From the NCBI RefSeq assembly GCF_900176305.1, contig NZ_FWXH01000002.1, forward strand, positions 958,522-1,022,521: DNA of 64,000 bases. Direction: 5' to 3'. The translations under genes and the position numbers were made by a program. Position 1 is the first letter of the stretch. Every line of letters begins with the position of its first letter. The notes under the pieces were generated by a model, which was not told the origin of the DNA, made no database searches, and saw only the letters and a program-made list of their open reading frames with translations. Source of the stretch: Clostridium acidisoli DSM 12555. Its GTDB lineage: Bacteria > Bacillota > Clostridia > Clostridiales > Clostridiaceae. Positions 36,141-45,134 of the stretch are shown piece after piece.

Positions 36141-36704
36141 TTATATTCCGATTCCATTTAGTATGTAGTTCATAACATTATCAACAATATCATCAATATT
36201 TTCCTCGTTTTTTGAGACTTCATATATTGAACAAGAACTTAAAATTCCAACAAACAAATATGTTATCAACATAGAATTTCCTTTTTTTATCATTTTTGCA
36301 TTAATGGATGTACTAATAAAACTTTCAATATAATTAATATAGTTGTTAACTATGTCTCTTAATTCAAACTGTCTTATTTCTTTCCCCCAAAGCTGACTTG
36401 CAACAACTTTAAAAAAGTCTCTATTTCTATTTACAAGGCTTAGTTGAGTTTTAAAAACAGTTCTTAGTTTTTCAATTTCTCCATCCGTTTTACTTACTGA
36501 TTCATCAATTTCTTCTTGAATAACTTTCATACCTTCAGAAATTATATATTTAAAAATTTCTTCCTTACTTTTGAAATAGTAATATAAGGTTCCTTTAGCA
36601 ACCCCTGCCTCAGAAGCTATTCCATCCATAGTTGCTCTATCATAACCATTAATTGAAAAAACTTTAATCGCAGAAGTAAATATCAAATTTTTTGTTTTAT
36701 TCAT
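36141..36704 (-). CDS. TetR family transcriptional regulator
   Basis: A 187-residue TetR repressor. The helix-turn-helix lies at about 9-55 (INGYDRATMDGIASEAGVAK then GTLYYYFKSKEE); the rest is the ligand and dimer domain. No pump gene is adjacent, so the target is unknown, though such genes usually repress themselves. The leader contains part of a structured element also found before the TetR gene at 44483. The ATG at 36704 follows GGGGTGA. Confidence 0.88.
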   Translation of the reverse strand: MNKTKNLIFTSAIKVFSINGYDRATMDGIASEAGVAKGTLYYYFKSKEEIFKYIISEGMKVIQEEIDESVSKTDGEIEKLRTVFKTQLSLVNRNRDFFKVVASQLWGKEIRQFELRDIVNNYINYIESFISTSINAKMIKKGNSMLITYLFVGILSSCSIYEVSKNEENIDDIVDNVMNYILNGIGI

Positions 36705-36723
36705 ATAATCACCCCAAAATAAT

Positions 36724-36785
36724 CACACATATGCCATTCACATGGCGTCAGAAGCAAATCCCCGCCTTAGTGTAATTTTCACTTT
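36724..36785 (-). repeat. Structured element, copy C (first hairpin only)
   Basis: On the minus strand AAAGTGAAAATTACACTAAG is followed by GCGGGG and CGCCATGTG, similar to the first hairpin of the element at 45135-45268. It lies in the leader of the TetR gene. The second hairpin is missing. Confidence 0.45.
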
Positions 36786-36890
36786 ATTTAGACTAGTCAG
36801 TACAATAACTTTCTTCTTTATTATATACTATTAAAATAAAGTAAATCAATATATTTTAACAATATTTGTTATAAACCGCATTTTACTTTT

Positions 36891-37715
36891 TTATTCTAAA
36901 GTATCAAAGCTATACCCCTTTGATTTTAGATATTCAATTATTTGTGGAAGAGCTTCTGCAGTTGTTGTTTTTGCGCCGGCATCATGCATTAAAATTACAA
37001 CGGTATTTTGTGTAGTATATTTTTTCAGATTACTTAATAACGTTTTCACAGGTAAATTGTATCCATTCGCATCTCCAATTGCATCATTCCAATCAATAAA
37101 CCTATATCCAGCACTAGTGACCGAAGCTCTAAACGGTTCTAATTTAGGGCCAAAAGAACCTCCTGGAAATCTAATAAGTTTTGAATTGTAACTTTTACCC
37201 AATATTGACTTTAAAACCTCATCGCATTTATTTAAATCATTAATAAAGCTTTCAGTTCCCTCTTTATAATTTAATTGATGACTATATGTATGATTTCCAA
37301 TAACCTCACCACAATAAAATTCATCTTTTACTAAATCAGGATGTTTCTCAGCATTTTTACCTATTAAAAAAAACGTAGCCTTTATATTGTTTTTATTCAA
37401 TATGTTCAATATTTTTTTAGTATTAAGTGATGGTCCATCATCAAAGGTTAGATAAGCAACTTTTTTGCCACCATTTGTCTTGACAGTCCAAGGAGTATAC
37501 TGCCCTGCATATTGATTTTTATCATCATTTTTAGATATGCCAATTTCAGGTCTATTCAATATATAATTATCAGTCCGTCCATATTTTAATACTGTAACAT
37601 CATTTATTTTATTATGCTTATAACTAAAAAAAACAATTAATATAATTCCATAAATCAATATAGATGTTATTATTAGATTTTTTTTAGCTTTTTCTTGTTC
37701 ATCTTTCTTGTACAT
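36891..37715 (-). CDS. Membrane-anchored polysaccharide deacetylase
   Basis: A 274-residue NodB-type deacetylase. One N-terminal membrane segment (about 13-31) anchors the catalytic domain outside. Metal and catalytic residues are visible: Asp92 and Asp93 in TFDDGP, His142 and His146 in NHTYSH, and the RFPGG motif. It probably removes acetyl groups from peptidoglycan or another amino-sugar polymer, giving lysozyme resistance or acting in spore cortex, as PdaA-like proteins do. Start follows GGGAGC. Monocistronic. Confidence 0.88.
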   Translation of the reverse strand: MYKKDEQEKAKKNLIITSILIYGIILIVFFSYKHNKINDVTVLKYGRTDNYILNRPEIGISKNDDKNQYAGQYTPWTVKTNGGKKVAYLTFDDGPSLNTKKILNILNKNNIKATFFLIGKNAEKHPDLVKDEFYCGEVIGNHTYSHQLNYKEGTESFINDLNKCDEVLKSILGKSYNSKLIRFPGGSFGPKLEPFRASVTSAGYRFIDWNDAIGDANGYNLPVKTLLSNLKKYTTQNTVVILMHDAGAKTTTAEALPQIIEYLKSKGYSFDTLE

Positions 37716-37866
37716 AAATAACAGCTCCCTGTATATAATGACTTATTAATTGCTCTTGTTATTATACATTTAAAGTGCTATTTTTATGTATCTTACTAGT
37801 GATGTTAAAAATCAAGTTACTTAATTATTATTTCATAAGTCACATATACTTTTTGTAAAATAATTT

Positions 37867-37922
37867 GGGGTGTCTCAACTTAACAAATTGCCCTGCAATT
37901 TCTTATAATTTTGAGACACCCC
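37867..37922 (-). terminator. Terminator after pectate lyase
   Basis: A perfect 12-base stem GGGGTGTCTCAA/TTGAGACACCCC (37867-37878 with 37911-37922). The loop holds a second small hairpin (AAATTG...CAATTT). Confidence 0.8.
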
Positions 37923-37941
37923 ATTTATTCAGTTATTTTTA

Positions 37942-39213
37942 TTAATTCCAAAAACTAAAGTTCATGTATGTTGGAATTTTGTTTGCTGCAAGTTCTTGTC
38001 TCATCTTTGATATAGCACTATTAACTTCTGATCTTATAGCTGCTTGTTTTGATGTATCTACAATTGATATACTTCCACCAATAGGAGCCTTAAGATTTTT
38101 TGATGCAAATGCTTGTGCATTGGTAAATGCTCCAGCTGTCATAAGATCAAGCACATAGTCACCTTTTAGGTTACCTAACCCCATACCATTTGTAAGATTT
38201 ATTGTTCCTGCACCGTTATTTTCATCAAAACCTTTTGCTATATTGTCAACGGCTAAGCAATCTTTAAGATTCCTTACACCATTTGTCTGATCACCATACT
38301 TTGAAGAACCTGATCCCATTTTGAAACCGTTTCCATTGCCTTTTGATTTTCCAACTGTCATATTTGTATCTACGGGAAGTCCATTTGCCTTGTCATATGC
38401 TCCAGTAAATATTGTAGGATCACCAGAATGATATGCTACGCAATATTCATAAGTAACGTCACTATTACCTACGCCAAAGCTGTCCCAAGCATCATCAGAA
38501 TTTTCGGCAGATACACAATGTGAAAATACATTACCTGTTCCAAGATAAAGTTTTGCCGCAAATCCATCCGCATTTCCACCACTTGTCAATATGTCAAAAT
38601 TTCTATAAGCTACAGATCCAATTACATGGTTATTATTGGGACGTACATGAACCCCTGCTGTCTCAAGTCCATCACTACCTGAAATTTGTAGTCCTGCATC
38701 CCCATTATATCTAAATACACAATCAATAATTGTATTATCATCAGGTTTACCAGGTACTATCTGGGATACTGGAACAGATGAACTATAGTTAGGTTTTATT
38801 AGCATCCCATTGTCATATGCTTTTTGGATTATTAAGCCTTTTATTGTATACTGTCCACCAGTAATTCTGATACCTGCAAATGCGTCACCAGTTGCCTTAG
38901 GACTAACTATTTTCGATGCCTCTCTAAAAGATGTAAAGTCTAACACTGGTGTGTATCCGCTTGCTGCTTCAATAGTAATTCCTGAATTTATTTTGTCAAG
39001 TACAAGCTGACTTTTACAGTCAATCAAATTTGATGCAATTTCTATTTTCTGACCACTGCTTGCTGAAGAGGCTGCTGCTTTTAGTTGATCAAAATTTGAG
39101 ACTGTAATATCCCCCCCAGCTGCTCCAAATACTTTTGGTATAGGAGTTAACAATAAGCTGAATGCCATAGTCATTAAAAGTCCCATCTTTGCTGATTTTT
39201 TAATTTTTTTCAT
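37942..39213 (-). CDS. Secreted pectate lyase-like right-handed beta-helix protein
   Basis: A 423-residue secreted protein with a signal peptide ending near residue 30 (LLLTPIPKVFGAAG). The body is a parallel beta-helix like family 9 pectate lyases (PelL/PelX): NHVIGSVAYRNFDILTSGGN, SENSDDAWDSFGVG and KGNGNGFKMGS are typical of the calcium and catalytic lysine region. It should cleave pectate by beta-elimination outside the cell. The ATG at 39213 (MKKIKK) lies seven bases after GGGGGG and is preferred over 39228. A cre site upstream suggests carbon catabolite control. Confidence 0.87.
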   Translation of the reverse strand: MKKIKKSAKMGLLMTMAFSLLLTPIPKVFGAAGGDITVSNFDQLKAAASSASSGQKIEIASNLIDCKSQLVLDKINSGITIEAASGYTPVLDFTSFREASKIVSPKATGDAFAGIRITGGQYTIKGLIIQKAYDNGMLIKPNYSSSVPVSQIVPGKPDDNTIIDCVFRYNGDAGLQISGSDGLETAGVHVRPNNNHVIGSVAYRNFDILTSGGNADGFAAKLYLGTGNVFSHCVSAENSDDAWDSFGVGNSDVTYEYCVAYHSGDPTIFTGAYDKANGLPVDTNMTVGKSKGNGNGFKMGSGSSKYGDQTNGVRNLKDCLAVDNIAKGFDENNGAGTINLTNGMGLGNLKGDYVLDLMTAGAFTNAQAFASKNLKAPIGGSISIVDTSKQAAIRSEVNSAISKMRQELAANKIPTYMNFSFWN

Positions 39214-39306
39214 AACAATACCCCCCAATTTTTTATTTTATATCATTAGAATTGTCCCTAACGTTTATAAAATGTAATTTATAGATTTGTATAATTGAAG
39301 ATTTTA

Positions 39307-39320
39307 TGTTAACGTTAACA
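39307..39320. promoter_or_regulatory. Predicted CcpA cre site upstream of pectate lyase
   Basis: TGTTAACGTTAACA is a perfect 14-base palindrome and fits the cre consensus TGNNARCGNWWWCA at every position. It lies about 95 bases upstream of the pectate lyase start, where CcpA could repress in the presence of preferred sugars. Confidence 0.65.
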
Positions 39321-39464
39321 TTATTACCACATATGTTTCATCTACAGAGTACACCCATACTATATAAATGTCAACAATAATTTTATATAAAAAGTTGCAA
39401 TAAGTAATTTTAAAATCACCTCTTTATTTTTTAATGTAAAAAAGGAAGATCATAACTGCTCCTC

Positions 39465-39935
39465 CTAAAAATCAAAATACTTCATACTTATTTTTTTAAA
39501 CTCATGTGTACTGTATAATATGTTAAAATCATTAATATGACTAACATTAGAAATATCTTCAACTATCTTTTCACATTGACTTTTTGTCTCTCCATGAATC
39601 ATAGTAAAAATATTATAAGGCCAGTTAGGACGTATAGGACGTCTATAGCAATGACTTACTTCTTTAAACGACACCATAAATTGAACTGTTTCCTTGATTT
39701 TTTCATCTGGAACTTTCCATACTACCATTGCATTAGCCTTGAAGCCAGCATTTCTATGATTTAAAATAGCACCAAACCTGCGGAGAATTCCTCTTTCTGA
39801 AAGTTCTTTAATTTTTTCTAGAAATTTTTCTTCTGAAATTCCTAATTCTTTCGCCATGTCTTTATATGGTTCTGACACAAGTGGAATATCCTCTTGGACC
39901 TTCCTAATAATCTTTATATCCAATGAACTTAACAC
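39465..39935 (-). CDS. ahbB: Siroheme decarboxylase subunit (AhbB-like, Lrp/AsnC fold)
   Basis: A 156-residue protein of the AhbA/AhbB/NirDLGH family, which has a helix-turn-helix-like N-terminus and an AsnC-like C-terminal domain but acts as an enzyme, removing carboxyl groups from siroheme side chains. RRFGAILNHRNAGFKANAM and EVSHCYRRPIRPNWPYNIFT are the family motifs; the His in SHCYRR is a likely catalytic or heme-contacting residue. It is the last gene of the ahbC-ahbD-ahbA-ahbB set, six bases after AhbA. Confidence 0.85.
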   Translation of the reverse strand: MLSSLDIKIIRKVQEDIPLVSEPYKDMAKELGISEEKFLEKIKELSERGILRRFGAILNHRNAGFKANAMVVWKVPDEKIKETVQFMVSFKEVSHCYRRPIRPNWPYNIFTMIHGETKSQCEKIVEDISNVSHINDFNILYSTHEFKKISMKYFDF

Positions 39936-39941
39936 CTATTA

Positions 39942-40400
39942 TCACTCCTTAACATGGAAAGTAGCCTTGATTTTAAATACATCAATACAAGGTAGCTCTA
40001 ATATATCTTTAATACCTGTATGTATTTTAATACCTTCTAAAAACTTTTTAATCTCTTCTTTCGAGACAGCTGTAACCGTAAACCATAAGTTATAATCATT
40101 ATTTCTTTCATAATTATGTGTAACACCTCTATAATTGCTTATAAAATTTGCTACCTCCATGATTTTCTCTTTAGGCACTTTTATGGCACATAAAAGGCTG
40201 TAATACCCTAATTTTTTAGAATCAAAAATCCCTCCTATTCTCCTGATATATCCTTCAGCTTTTAAGTTATCAATTCTATCAATAACTTCCTTTTCATTAA
40301 GGTTAAGTTTATATGCAATTTCTAAAAATGGTTTAGTAGTATTTAAAGGAAATTCAGTTTGTAGCAAATTAAGCATTTCTTTTCTTTCCTTATCTAACAC
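39942..40400 (-). CDS. ahbA: Siroheme decarboxylase subunit (AhbA-like)
   Basis: A 152-residue paralogue of the next gene, with RRIGGIFDSKKLGYYSLL and GVTHNYERNNDYNLWFTV. Together AhbA and AhbB convert siroheme to 12,18-didecarboxysiroheme. I place the start at the GTG at 40400 (VLDKERKEML), which follows AGAGGAGAGG and overlaps the end of the upstream radical SAM gene by 11 bases; a longer frame to 40526 would overlap by more than 130 bases and its extra residues look unrelated. Confidence 0.83.
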   Translation of the reverse strand: MLDKERKEMLNLLQTEFPLNTTKPFLEIAYKLNLNEKEVIDRIDNLKAEGYIRRIGGIFDSKKLGYYSLLCAIKVPKEKIMEVANFISNYRGVTHNYERNNDYNLWFTVTAVSKEEIKKFLEGIKIHTGIKDILELPCIDVFKIKATFHVKE

Positions 40401-41400
40401 CTTTAAGCCTCTCCTCTTTAATAGAATGTAAACACCAATTATCTTCTGCCATAATATCCCCATCATTATAAAAAGTTGCACGTGCTCTACACCCACCACA
40501 AGCTTTTTTATAATTACAAATACCACATTTGCCTTTATAATCTATAGTTCTTAATTTCTTAAACGTTAAGTTATCTTTCCAAATTTCACTAAATGGTTTT
40601 TCCCTAACATTGCCAATAGGCATATTCAGATAAGCACATGGCTGAACATCTCCAATAGGACTTATTATGCAATAACTTATTCCAGCTAAACATCCTTTTT
40701 TAAATCTGGTTTTTACTTCATTTTCTGCTGCAATTCTCATAAACTGAGGTGCACAAGTAGGTTTTAACTCTATAGATACCTCTTTTTGCTTTAACATGAT
40801 ATTCTTTAATGTTTTTTCATACTCTCCCCTACTTAGTGCTTCAGCTTCTATGTTTTTTCCTCTTCCTGTTGGTACCATAAAAAATATATGATGCGCTACC
40901 GCACCCATACTAACAGCAAAATCTGTTATATCTAATATTTCATCCTTATTCCATTCCATTACAGTTGTATGTATCTGAAATGGCAATTTTACTTTTTTGC
41001 AATTTTTCATTCCCTCTATTGCTTTTTTCCATCCACTTGAATGATTTCTAAAATCATCATGTTTTTTACAATCTAAGCTATCTAAACTTATTCCCACACC
41101 CATAACCCCTGCTTCTTTTAATTTTTTAGCCACTTCTAAAGTTATAAGCGTACCATTACTCCCAAGTACTGCCCTTAATCCAATTTTTCTCGCATATTCT
41201 ATTAATTCATAAATATCATTACGCATAAGTGGTTCTCCACCTGAAAAAATCATTATTTTAAAGCCAGCTTTTACCACCTCATCTAAAAGTTTTTTTCCTT
41301 CTTCAGTGCTTAATTCCATTTTAGCTTCATTGCCAGAATCTCTGTAACAATGTTTACAATACATATTACATTTATTCGTTGTGTTCCATGACATAATCAT
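40390..41400 (-). CDS. ahbD: Radical SAM heme biosynthesis protein (AhbD/NirJ2-like)
   Basis: A 336-residue radical SAM protein with CNMYCKHC at 11-18, FSGGEPL near 53-59 and a C-terminal SPASM-type cysteine region (CGICNYKKACGGCRARA). In the alternative heme pathway AhbD oxidatively decarboxylates iron-coproporphyrin to heme b. The N-terminus before the cluster is very short (10 residues). Start ATG at 41400 follows GGAGG. It sits between AhbC and AhbA genes, which supports the role; the split between NirJ2 and AhbD is not certain. Confidence 0.8.
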   Translation of the reverse strand: MIMSWNTTNKCNMYCKHCYRDSGNEAKMELSTEEGKKLLDEVVKAGFKIMIFSGGEPLMRNDIYELIEYARKIGLRAVLGSNGTLITLEVAKKLKEAGVMGVGISLDSLDCKKHDDFRNHSSGWKKAIEGMKNCKKVKLPFQIHTTVMEWNKDEILDITDFAVSMGAVAHHIFFMVPTGRGKNIEAEALSRGEYEKTLKNIMLKQKEVSIELKPTCAPQFMRIAAENEVKTRFKKGCLAGISYCIISPIGDVQPCAYLNMPIGNVREKPFSEIWKDNLTFKKLRTIDYKGKCGICNYKKACGGCRARATFYNDGDIMAEDNWCLHSIKEERLKGVR

Positions 41401-41413
41401 AAAAATGACCTCC

Positions 41414-42598
41414 TCAAATTAACTTTGCAGACTTAGGTACACCTATTTCATCATTAGTTAGATAGCAAGCTGGATCTGACGCCCAAAAGTCACCGGTTAC
41501 AGCTTCAGCTCTTGTTCTGAAATTTCCATTACAAATATCAATCCACTTACACTCACTGCATCTTCCTTTTAGAATATTTTTTCTATTTCTTAGTCCTGTT
41601 ATAATAGGGCTAGAATTATCTGACCAAATGTCACTAAAATTTCTATTTTTTACATTTCCTAATGTATACTTAGCTGTAAATTGATCTGGATGAACCTCTC
41701 CTTTATAATCAACATTTGCAATGGCTATTCCTGATCGATTTCCACCATTAAACTTCATAAGCCTAAGAATATTATCTGCTGAATTAGGATATTTTTTTCT
41801 AGCCGTCATATAAAGATAAACTGCATCAGCGTGGTTATCTACTGTAAGTATCTCTACTCTATTCCCTAATTCCATAGTTTTTTTAATAATTAAATCCATT
41901 GCTTTTCTAGATTGCTCACTGGATACATCCTCGTCAATCATAGAACTTCCTCTCCCTGAATACACTAGATGATAAAAACAAACACGATTAATTTTTTCAT
42001 CCTTAATTAGGCTAAATATATCTTCTAGTTCATTATAATTATGCTTATTTATAGTAAATCTAAGTCCAACTTTTTGCCCTACTTCCTTGCAATTTCTAAT
42101 TCCATTTAATGCACTTACAAAAGCCCCTTTTGATCCTCTAAACTCGTCATGCCTTTCTCTCATTCCATCTAAACTTATACCAACATATCCAACTCCACAT
42201 TCTTTAAGCTTAACCGCAGTTTTCTTATCAATAAGCGTTCCATTGGTTGAAATTGTACTTCTAATGTTACATTCCTTTGCATATTTAATTAATTCAAATA
42301 AATCCTTTCGAAGTAATGGCTCTCCTCCTGAAAATAATATTACAGGAACCTTAAATTCACGCAAATTATTGATGAATTTCTTTGCCTCATCAGTACTCAG
42401 TTCCTCTTTATAGGTTTTACTATCAGAATTTGCATAACAATGTTTACATTTTAAATTACACGTTCTAGTGCAATTCCATACAACTACAGGTCCAACCCCT
42501 TCCCTAACACCATTTTTTTGTATATTGGCCCCACGAACATATCTTAATTTATCTCCAAAACTCTCAGTTCCACATAATAACCTAGATACTCCTATCAT
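41414..42598 (-). CDS. ahbC: Radical SAM 12,18-didecarboxysiroheme deacetylase-like protein (AhbC/NirJ1)
   Basis: A 394-residue radical SAM enzyme, first gene of the heme set. It opens MIGVSRLLCGT, as AhbC/NirJ proteins do; CNLKCKHC at 47-54 binds the SAM cluster, FSGGEPLL follows, and the C-terminus has CSECKWIDICNGN for an auxiliary cluster. AhbC removes the acetate side chains of didecarboxysiroheme to give iron-coproporphyrin. Fourteen bases separate it from the next gene. The upstream gap of 120 bases holds the terminator of the neighbouring deacetylase gene. Confidence 0.86.
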   Translation of the reverse strand: MIGVSRLLCGTESFGDKLRYVRGANIQKNGVREGVGPVVVWNCTRTCNLKCKHCYANSDSKTYKEELSTDEAKKFINNLREFKVPVILFSGGEPLLRKDLFELIKYAKECNIRSTISTNGTLIDKKTAVKLKECGVGYVGISLDGMRERHDEFRGSKGAFVSALNGIRNCKEVGQKVGLRFTINKHNYNELEDIFSLIKDEKINRVCFYHLVYSGRGSSMIDEDVSSEQSRKAMDLIIKKTMELGNRVEILTVDNHADAVYLYMTARKKYPNSADNILRLMKFNGGNRSGIAIANVDYKGEVHPDQFTAKYTLGNVKNRNFSDIWSDNSSPIITGLRNRKNILKGRCSECKWIDICNGNFRTRAEAVTGDFWASDPACYLTNDEIGVPKSAKLI

Positions 42599-42673
42599 AT
42601 TTTAACTCTCCAATTGTTTTTCTTATATATTTCCCAATTCATCATTTAAATAAACCTATAATAAAATGAAAAT

Positions 42674-42709
42674 AAAAAAAGCCATGTTTTTATAATTCAT
42701 GACTTTTTT
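42674..42709 (-). terminator. Terminator after the second deacetylase
   Basis: AAGCCATG pairs with CATGACTT around an AT loop, with long A/T runs on both sides (42674-42709), giving a typical intrinsic terminator on the minus strand. Confidence 0.75.
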
Positions 42710-42721
42710 AATATTTTACGG

Positions 42722-43438
42722 CTACTGTGTGCAATTTAAAAAATTAACCTTTGAAGCATTAGAGGATATTTCATTAATCATAACAAATTTATATCCATCT
42801 TGTTTGAGTTTTGGTAAAACATTTTTTAAAGCATTAATCGTCTTTAGAGGACAGGCTTTTGCCCCCCTTCCATCGTGTAATAGTATTATGTCTCCAGGTC
42901 TCACTTTGTTAATAAGTTTATTTTTAATATAATCTTCACTTACTAGTCTACTCCAGTCCATTGCATGTATTGACCATAATACAACTTTTAAGTTATTTGT
43001 TTTTGCGCAATGAAATGTTACTAGATTAAAAATCCCCCACGGAGGTCTAAAAAATCTAATTTTTAAATTAAGTTCATTCATGATTCTCACAGACTTAGAA
43101 AAGTCTTCTTTTGTTTTATTTGGAGGCCTAAAAATAGCATTCATATGTTTAAGGGAATGTAGTCCAATATAATGTCCATCCTTTTGTATTTGCTTAATTA
43201 TATTGGGGTATTTCTGAGCGCTTTCTGCAAGAACAAAAAAAGTGCATTTTACATTATTTTTTTTAAGTACATTAAGAAGTTCCAGAGTATATCTTGGATC
43301 AGGTCCATCATCAAAAGTAAGAGCAACTACTTTTTCTTTTGACGGGATTCTCTTTATTATTTTTTTTGAAAATTTTCTATAATACAAGTTAGGTAATATT
43401 ATATAGCTCGTTATTACGCAAAAAATAAATAATTTCAT
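42722..43438 (-). CDS. Polysaccharide deacetylase (short)
   Basis: A 238-residue NodB-domain protein with one N-terminal membrane segment (about 3-20). TFDDGPDP at 41-48 provides the two aspartates, His94 and His98 in GLHSLKH bind metal, and FRPPWG and LHDG complete the site. Different from the deacetylase at 36891 in lacking a stem region. The substrate is likely peptidoglycan or a surface amino-sugar polymer. It stands alone upstream of the ahb genes. Confidence 0.87.
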   Translation of the reverse strand: MKLFIFCVITSYIILPNLYYRKFSKKIIKRIPSKEKVVALTFDDGPDPRYTLELLNVLKKNNVKCTFFVLAESAQKYPNIIKQIQKDGHYIGLHSLKHMNAIFRPPNKTKEDFSKSVRIMNELNLKIRFFRPPWGIFNLVTFHCAKTNNLKVVLWSIHAMDWSRLVSEDYIKNKLINKVRPGDIILLHDGRGAKACPLKTINALKNVLPKLKQDGYKFVMINEISSNASKVNFLNCTQ

Positions 43439-43675
43439 TTTATACCTATCCCTCTATCTATGTATTATTGCAAAATCAGCAATAACAACATCTTTATGTC
43501 TATTTATACGACTTTTTTATTAATTATATACTCAAAATATTAAAATAAGGTTAAATCTGTGTTTTAATTTTTTACTTTTTATACAGGAATGAATATAATA
43601 ATATATGATTGTATTATTTATCTACTATTTGAGAGAAAAATTCATATTAACTAATGAAGGAGACATAAAATAAAA

Positions 43676-44389
43676 ATGAAAAAAACTAAATTATTTCAAT
43701 ATGGTTCCATGGGTAGCTTATTAGCTGGATTATTTGAAGGTACCCTATCTATTAATGAATTGCTAAAACATGGAGATATTGGTATAGGAACCTTTACTGA
43801 TTTAGATGGAGAACTTATAGTACTTGATGGCAAAGCTTATCAAGCCCGTGAAGATGGCAGTTTTGGCTTTGCTAAAGGTGACCAAACAGTTCCTTACTCA
43901 ATAGTTGGAACTTTTGAAGAATATAAAACACTTGTTTTAAAAAATAGTGTATACTCGGATACATTAAAAGAAATGATTTTATCACATTTAGACAGTAAAA
44001 ATGTTTTTTCTATGCTTAAAATAACTGGAGAATTTCAACACGTTCACGTTAGAACAGTGCCAAAACAAGAAAAACCTTATCCTAAACTAATTGATGCAAC
44101 TAAAGTTCAACCAGAGTTTAATATTGAAAAATGCAAAGGTACAATTATTGGTTTTTATATGCCTGAGTTATATTTAGGTATATCTGGTTCTGGTTTTCAC
44201 TTACATTTTATAAATGACGATAAGAATTTTGGAGGACACTTGTTAGATTTCACATTAAATTATGGAAATTTACAATATCAAACCACAGAAAATATTGAAC
44301 TTCATTTTCCTATAAACAATTCTGATTTTATGAATAATAACTTTAATTACAATAATCTAAAAGCTGAATATTCTTCTGCAGAAGAATAA
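43676..44389 (+). CDS. alsD: Alpha-acetolactate decarboxylase
   Basis: A 237-residue enzyme that converts acetolactate to acetoin, a branch of pyruvate metabolism in fermenting clostridia. Zinc ligands are His185 and His187 in GFHLHF and His198 in GGHLL, positions matching characterised enzymes; the N-terminal FQYGSMGSLLAG is the family signature. GAAGGAG precedes the ATG by about 14 bases, a rather wide gap. Acetolactate synthase is not nearby, so the gene is monocistronic here. Confidence 0.94.
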   Translation: MKKTKLFQYGSMGSLLAGLFEGTLSINELLKHGDIGIGTFTDLDGELIVLDGKAYQAREDGSFGFAKGDQTVPYSIVGTFEEYKTLVLKNSVYSDTLKEMILSHLDSKNVFSMLKITGEFQHVHVRTVPKQEKPYPKLIDATKVQPEFNIEKCKGTIIGFYMPELYLGISGSGFHLHFINDDKNFGGHLLDFTLNYGNLQYQTTENIELHFPINNSDFMNNNFNYNNLKAEYSSAEE

Positions 44390-44420
44390 GTTTTTAATTT
44401 TTAACAGTATAAAATATACA

Positions 44421-44458
44421 AGCCGTCATCACTATTTACTTTGTAGAAGATGACGGTT
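44421..44458. terminator. Terminator between alsD and the TetR gene
   Basis: Arms 44421-44430 and 44449-44458 (AGCCGTCATC with GATGACGGTT, one G-U pair) between convergent genes. The T run is imperfect. Confidence 0.6.
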
Positions 44459-44482
44459 TATCTTATTTACTTTATATGCTTG

Positions 44483-45112
44483 TTAAAAAGCCCCTTTAAT
44501 TTTTGCCCAAGCTTCATCAAACTCTGATTCATTACTTATACGGAATTCAGGTGCGACATCAAACAAGGCTTCATAAATGATTCTCATCATTTTTTCAAAA
44601 TCAAATTGCCCATCTTTTATATTCCAATTAGATGTCCCGTGAAAAGCTTGCAAAAACAGAATGAATAAAAGTTTATTATCCATGCCTGTTCGAAATTCCC
44701 CTGAATCTTTACCTTTTTGTATCATAGGAAGCACAGTGTCGTATAAAATTTTTATTTTTTCATCCTTAAATGCACTAACTTTTTCAGAGATGTCTTTTAT
44801 AGAAAGCTGCTTAAAAATCTCAGGACCAGAAGTTGTCACAAAGTCAATTAAATGTTGGAAAACTATCCACACCTGCTCAACATAATTTTCAGCATTCATA
44901 ATACGGGCAAAAATTTCAGGAGTAATTTCATTTTCAAAATTATAATACTCCTCTAGCAACTCATCTTTAGATTTAAAATGGTAATAAAATGTATGCTTAT
45001 TTATTGATGCAGCACTACATATTTCATTAATTGTTACGGCATCAAACCCTTTTTCACGAAATAAAGGAATTGCTACCTGAATAATTCGTTGTCTTGTTTT
45101 TATCTCAGCCAA
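44483..45112 (-). CDS. TetR family transcriptional regulator
   Basis: A 209-residue TetR-type repressor, with helix-turn-helix at about 22-50 (VTINEICSAASINKHTFYYH). Translation begins at TTG (45110-45112) behind a GGGGGG site. It is divergent from an SDR-MFS pair, with a 9-bp-armed palindrome in the shared region that is a good operator candidate, so it probably represses the pair and itself. A 135-base structured element separates its promoter from its start codon. Confidence 0.87.
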   Translation of the reverse strand: MAEIKTRQRIIQVAIPLFREKGFDAVTINEICSAASINKHTFYYHFKSKDELLEEYYNFENEITPEIFARIMNAENYVEQVWIVFQHLIDFVTTSGPEIFKQLSIKDISEKVSAFKDEKIKILYDTVLPMIQKGKDSGEFRTGMDNKLLFILFLQAFHGTSNWNIKDGQFDFEKMMRIIYEALFDVAPEFRISNESEFDEAWAKIKGAF

Positions 45113-45134
45113 AAGAAGCCCCCCTATAGAATTT

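Noticed and set aside
40401..40526. N-terminal extension of the AhbA-like protein
   Set aside because: It overlaps the radical SAM gene by over 130 bases and the residues do not resemble the family; the GTG at 40400 with AGGAG is better.
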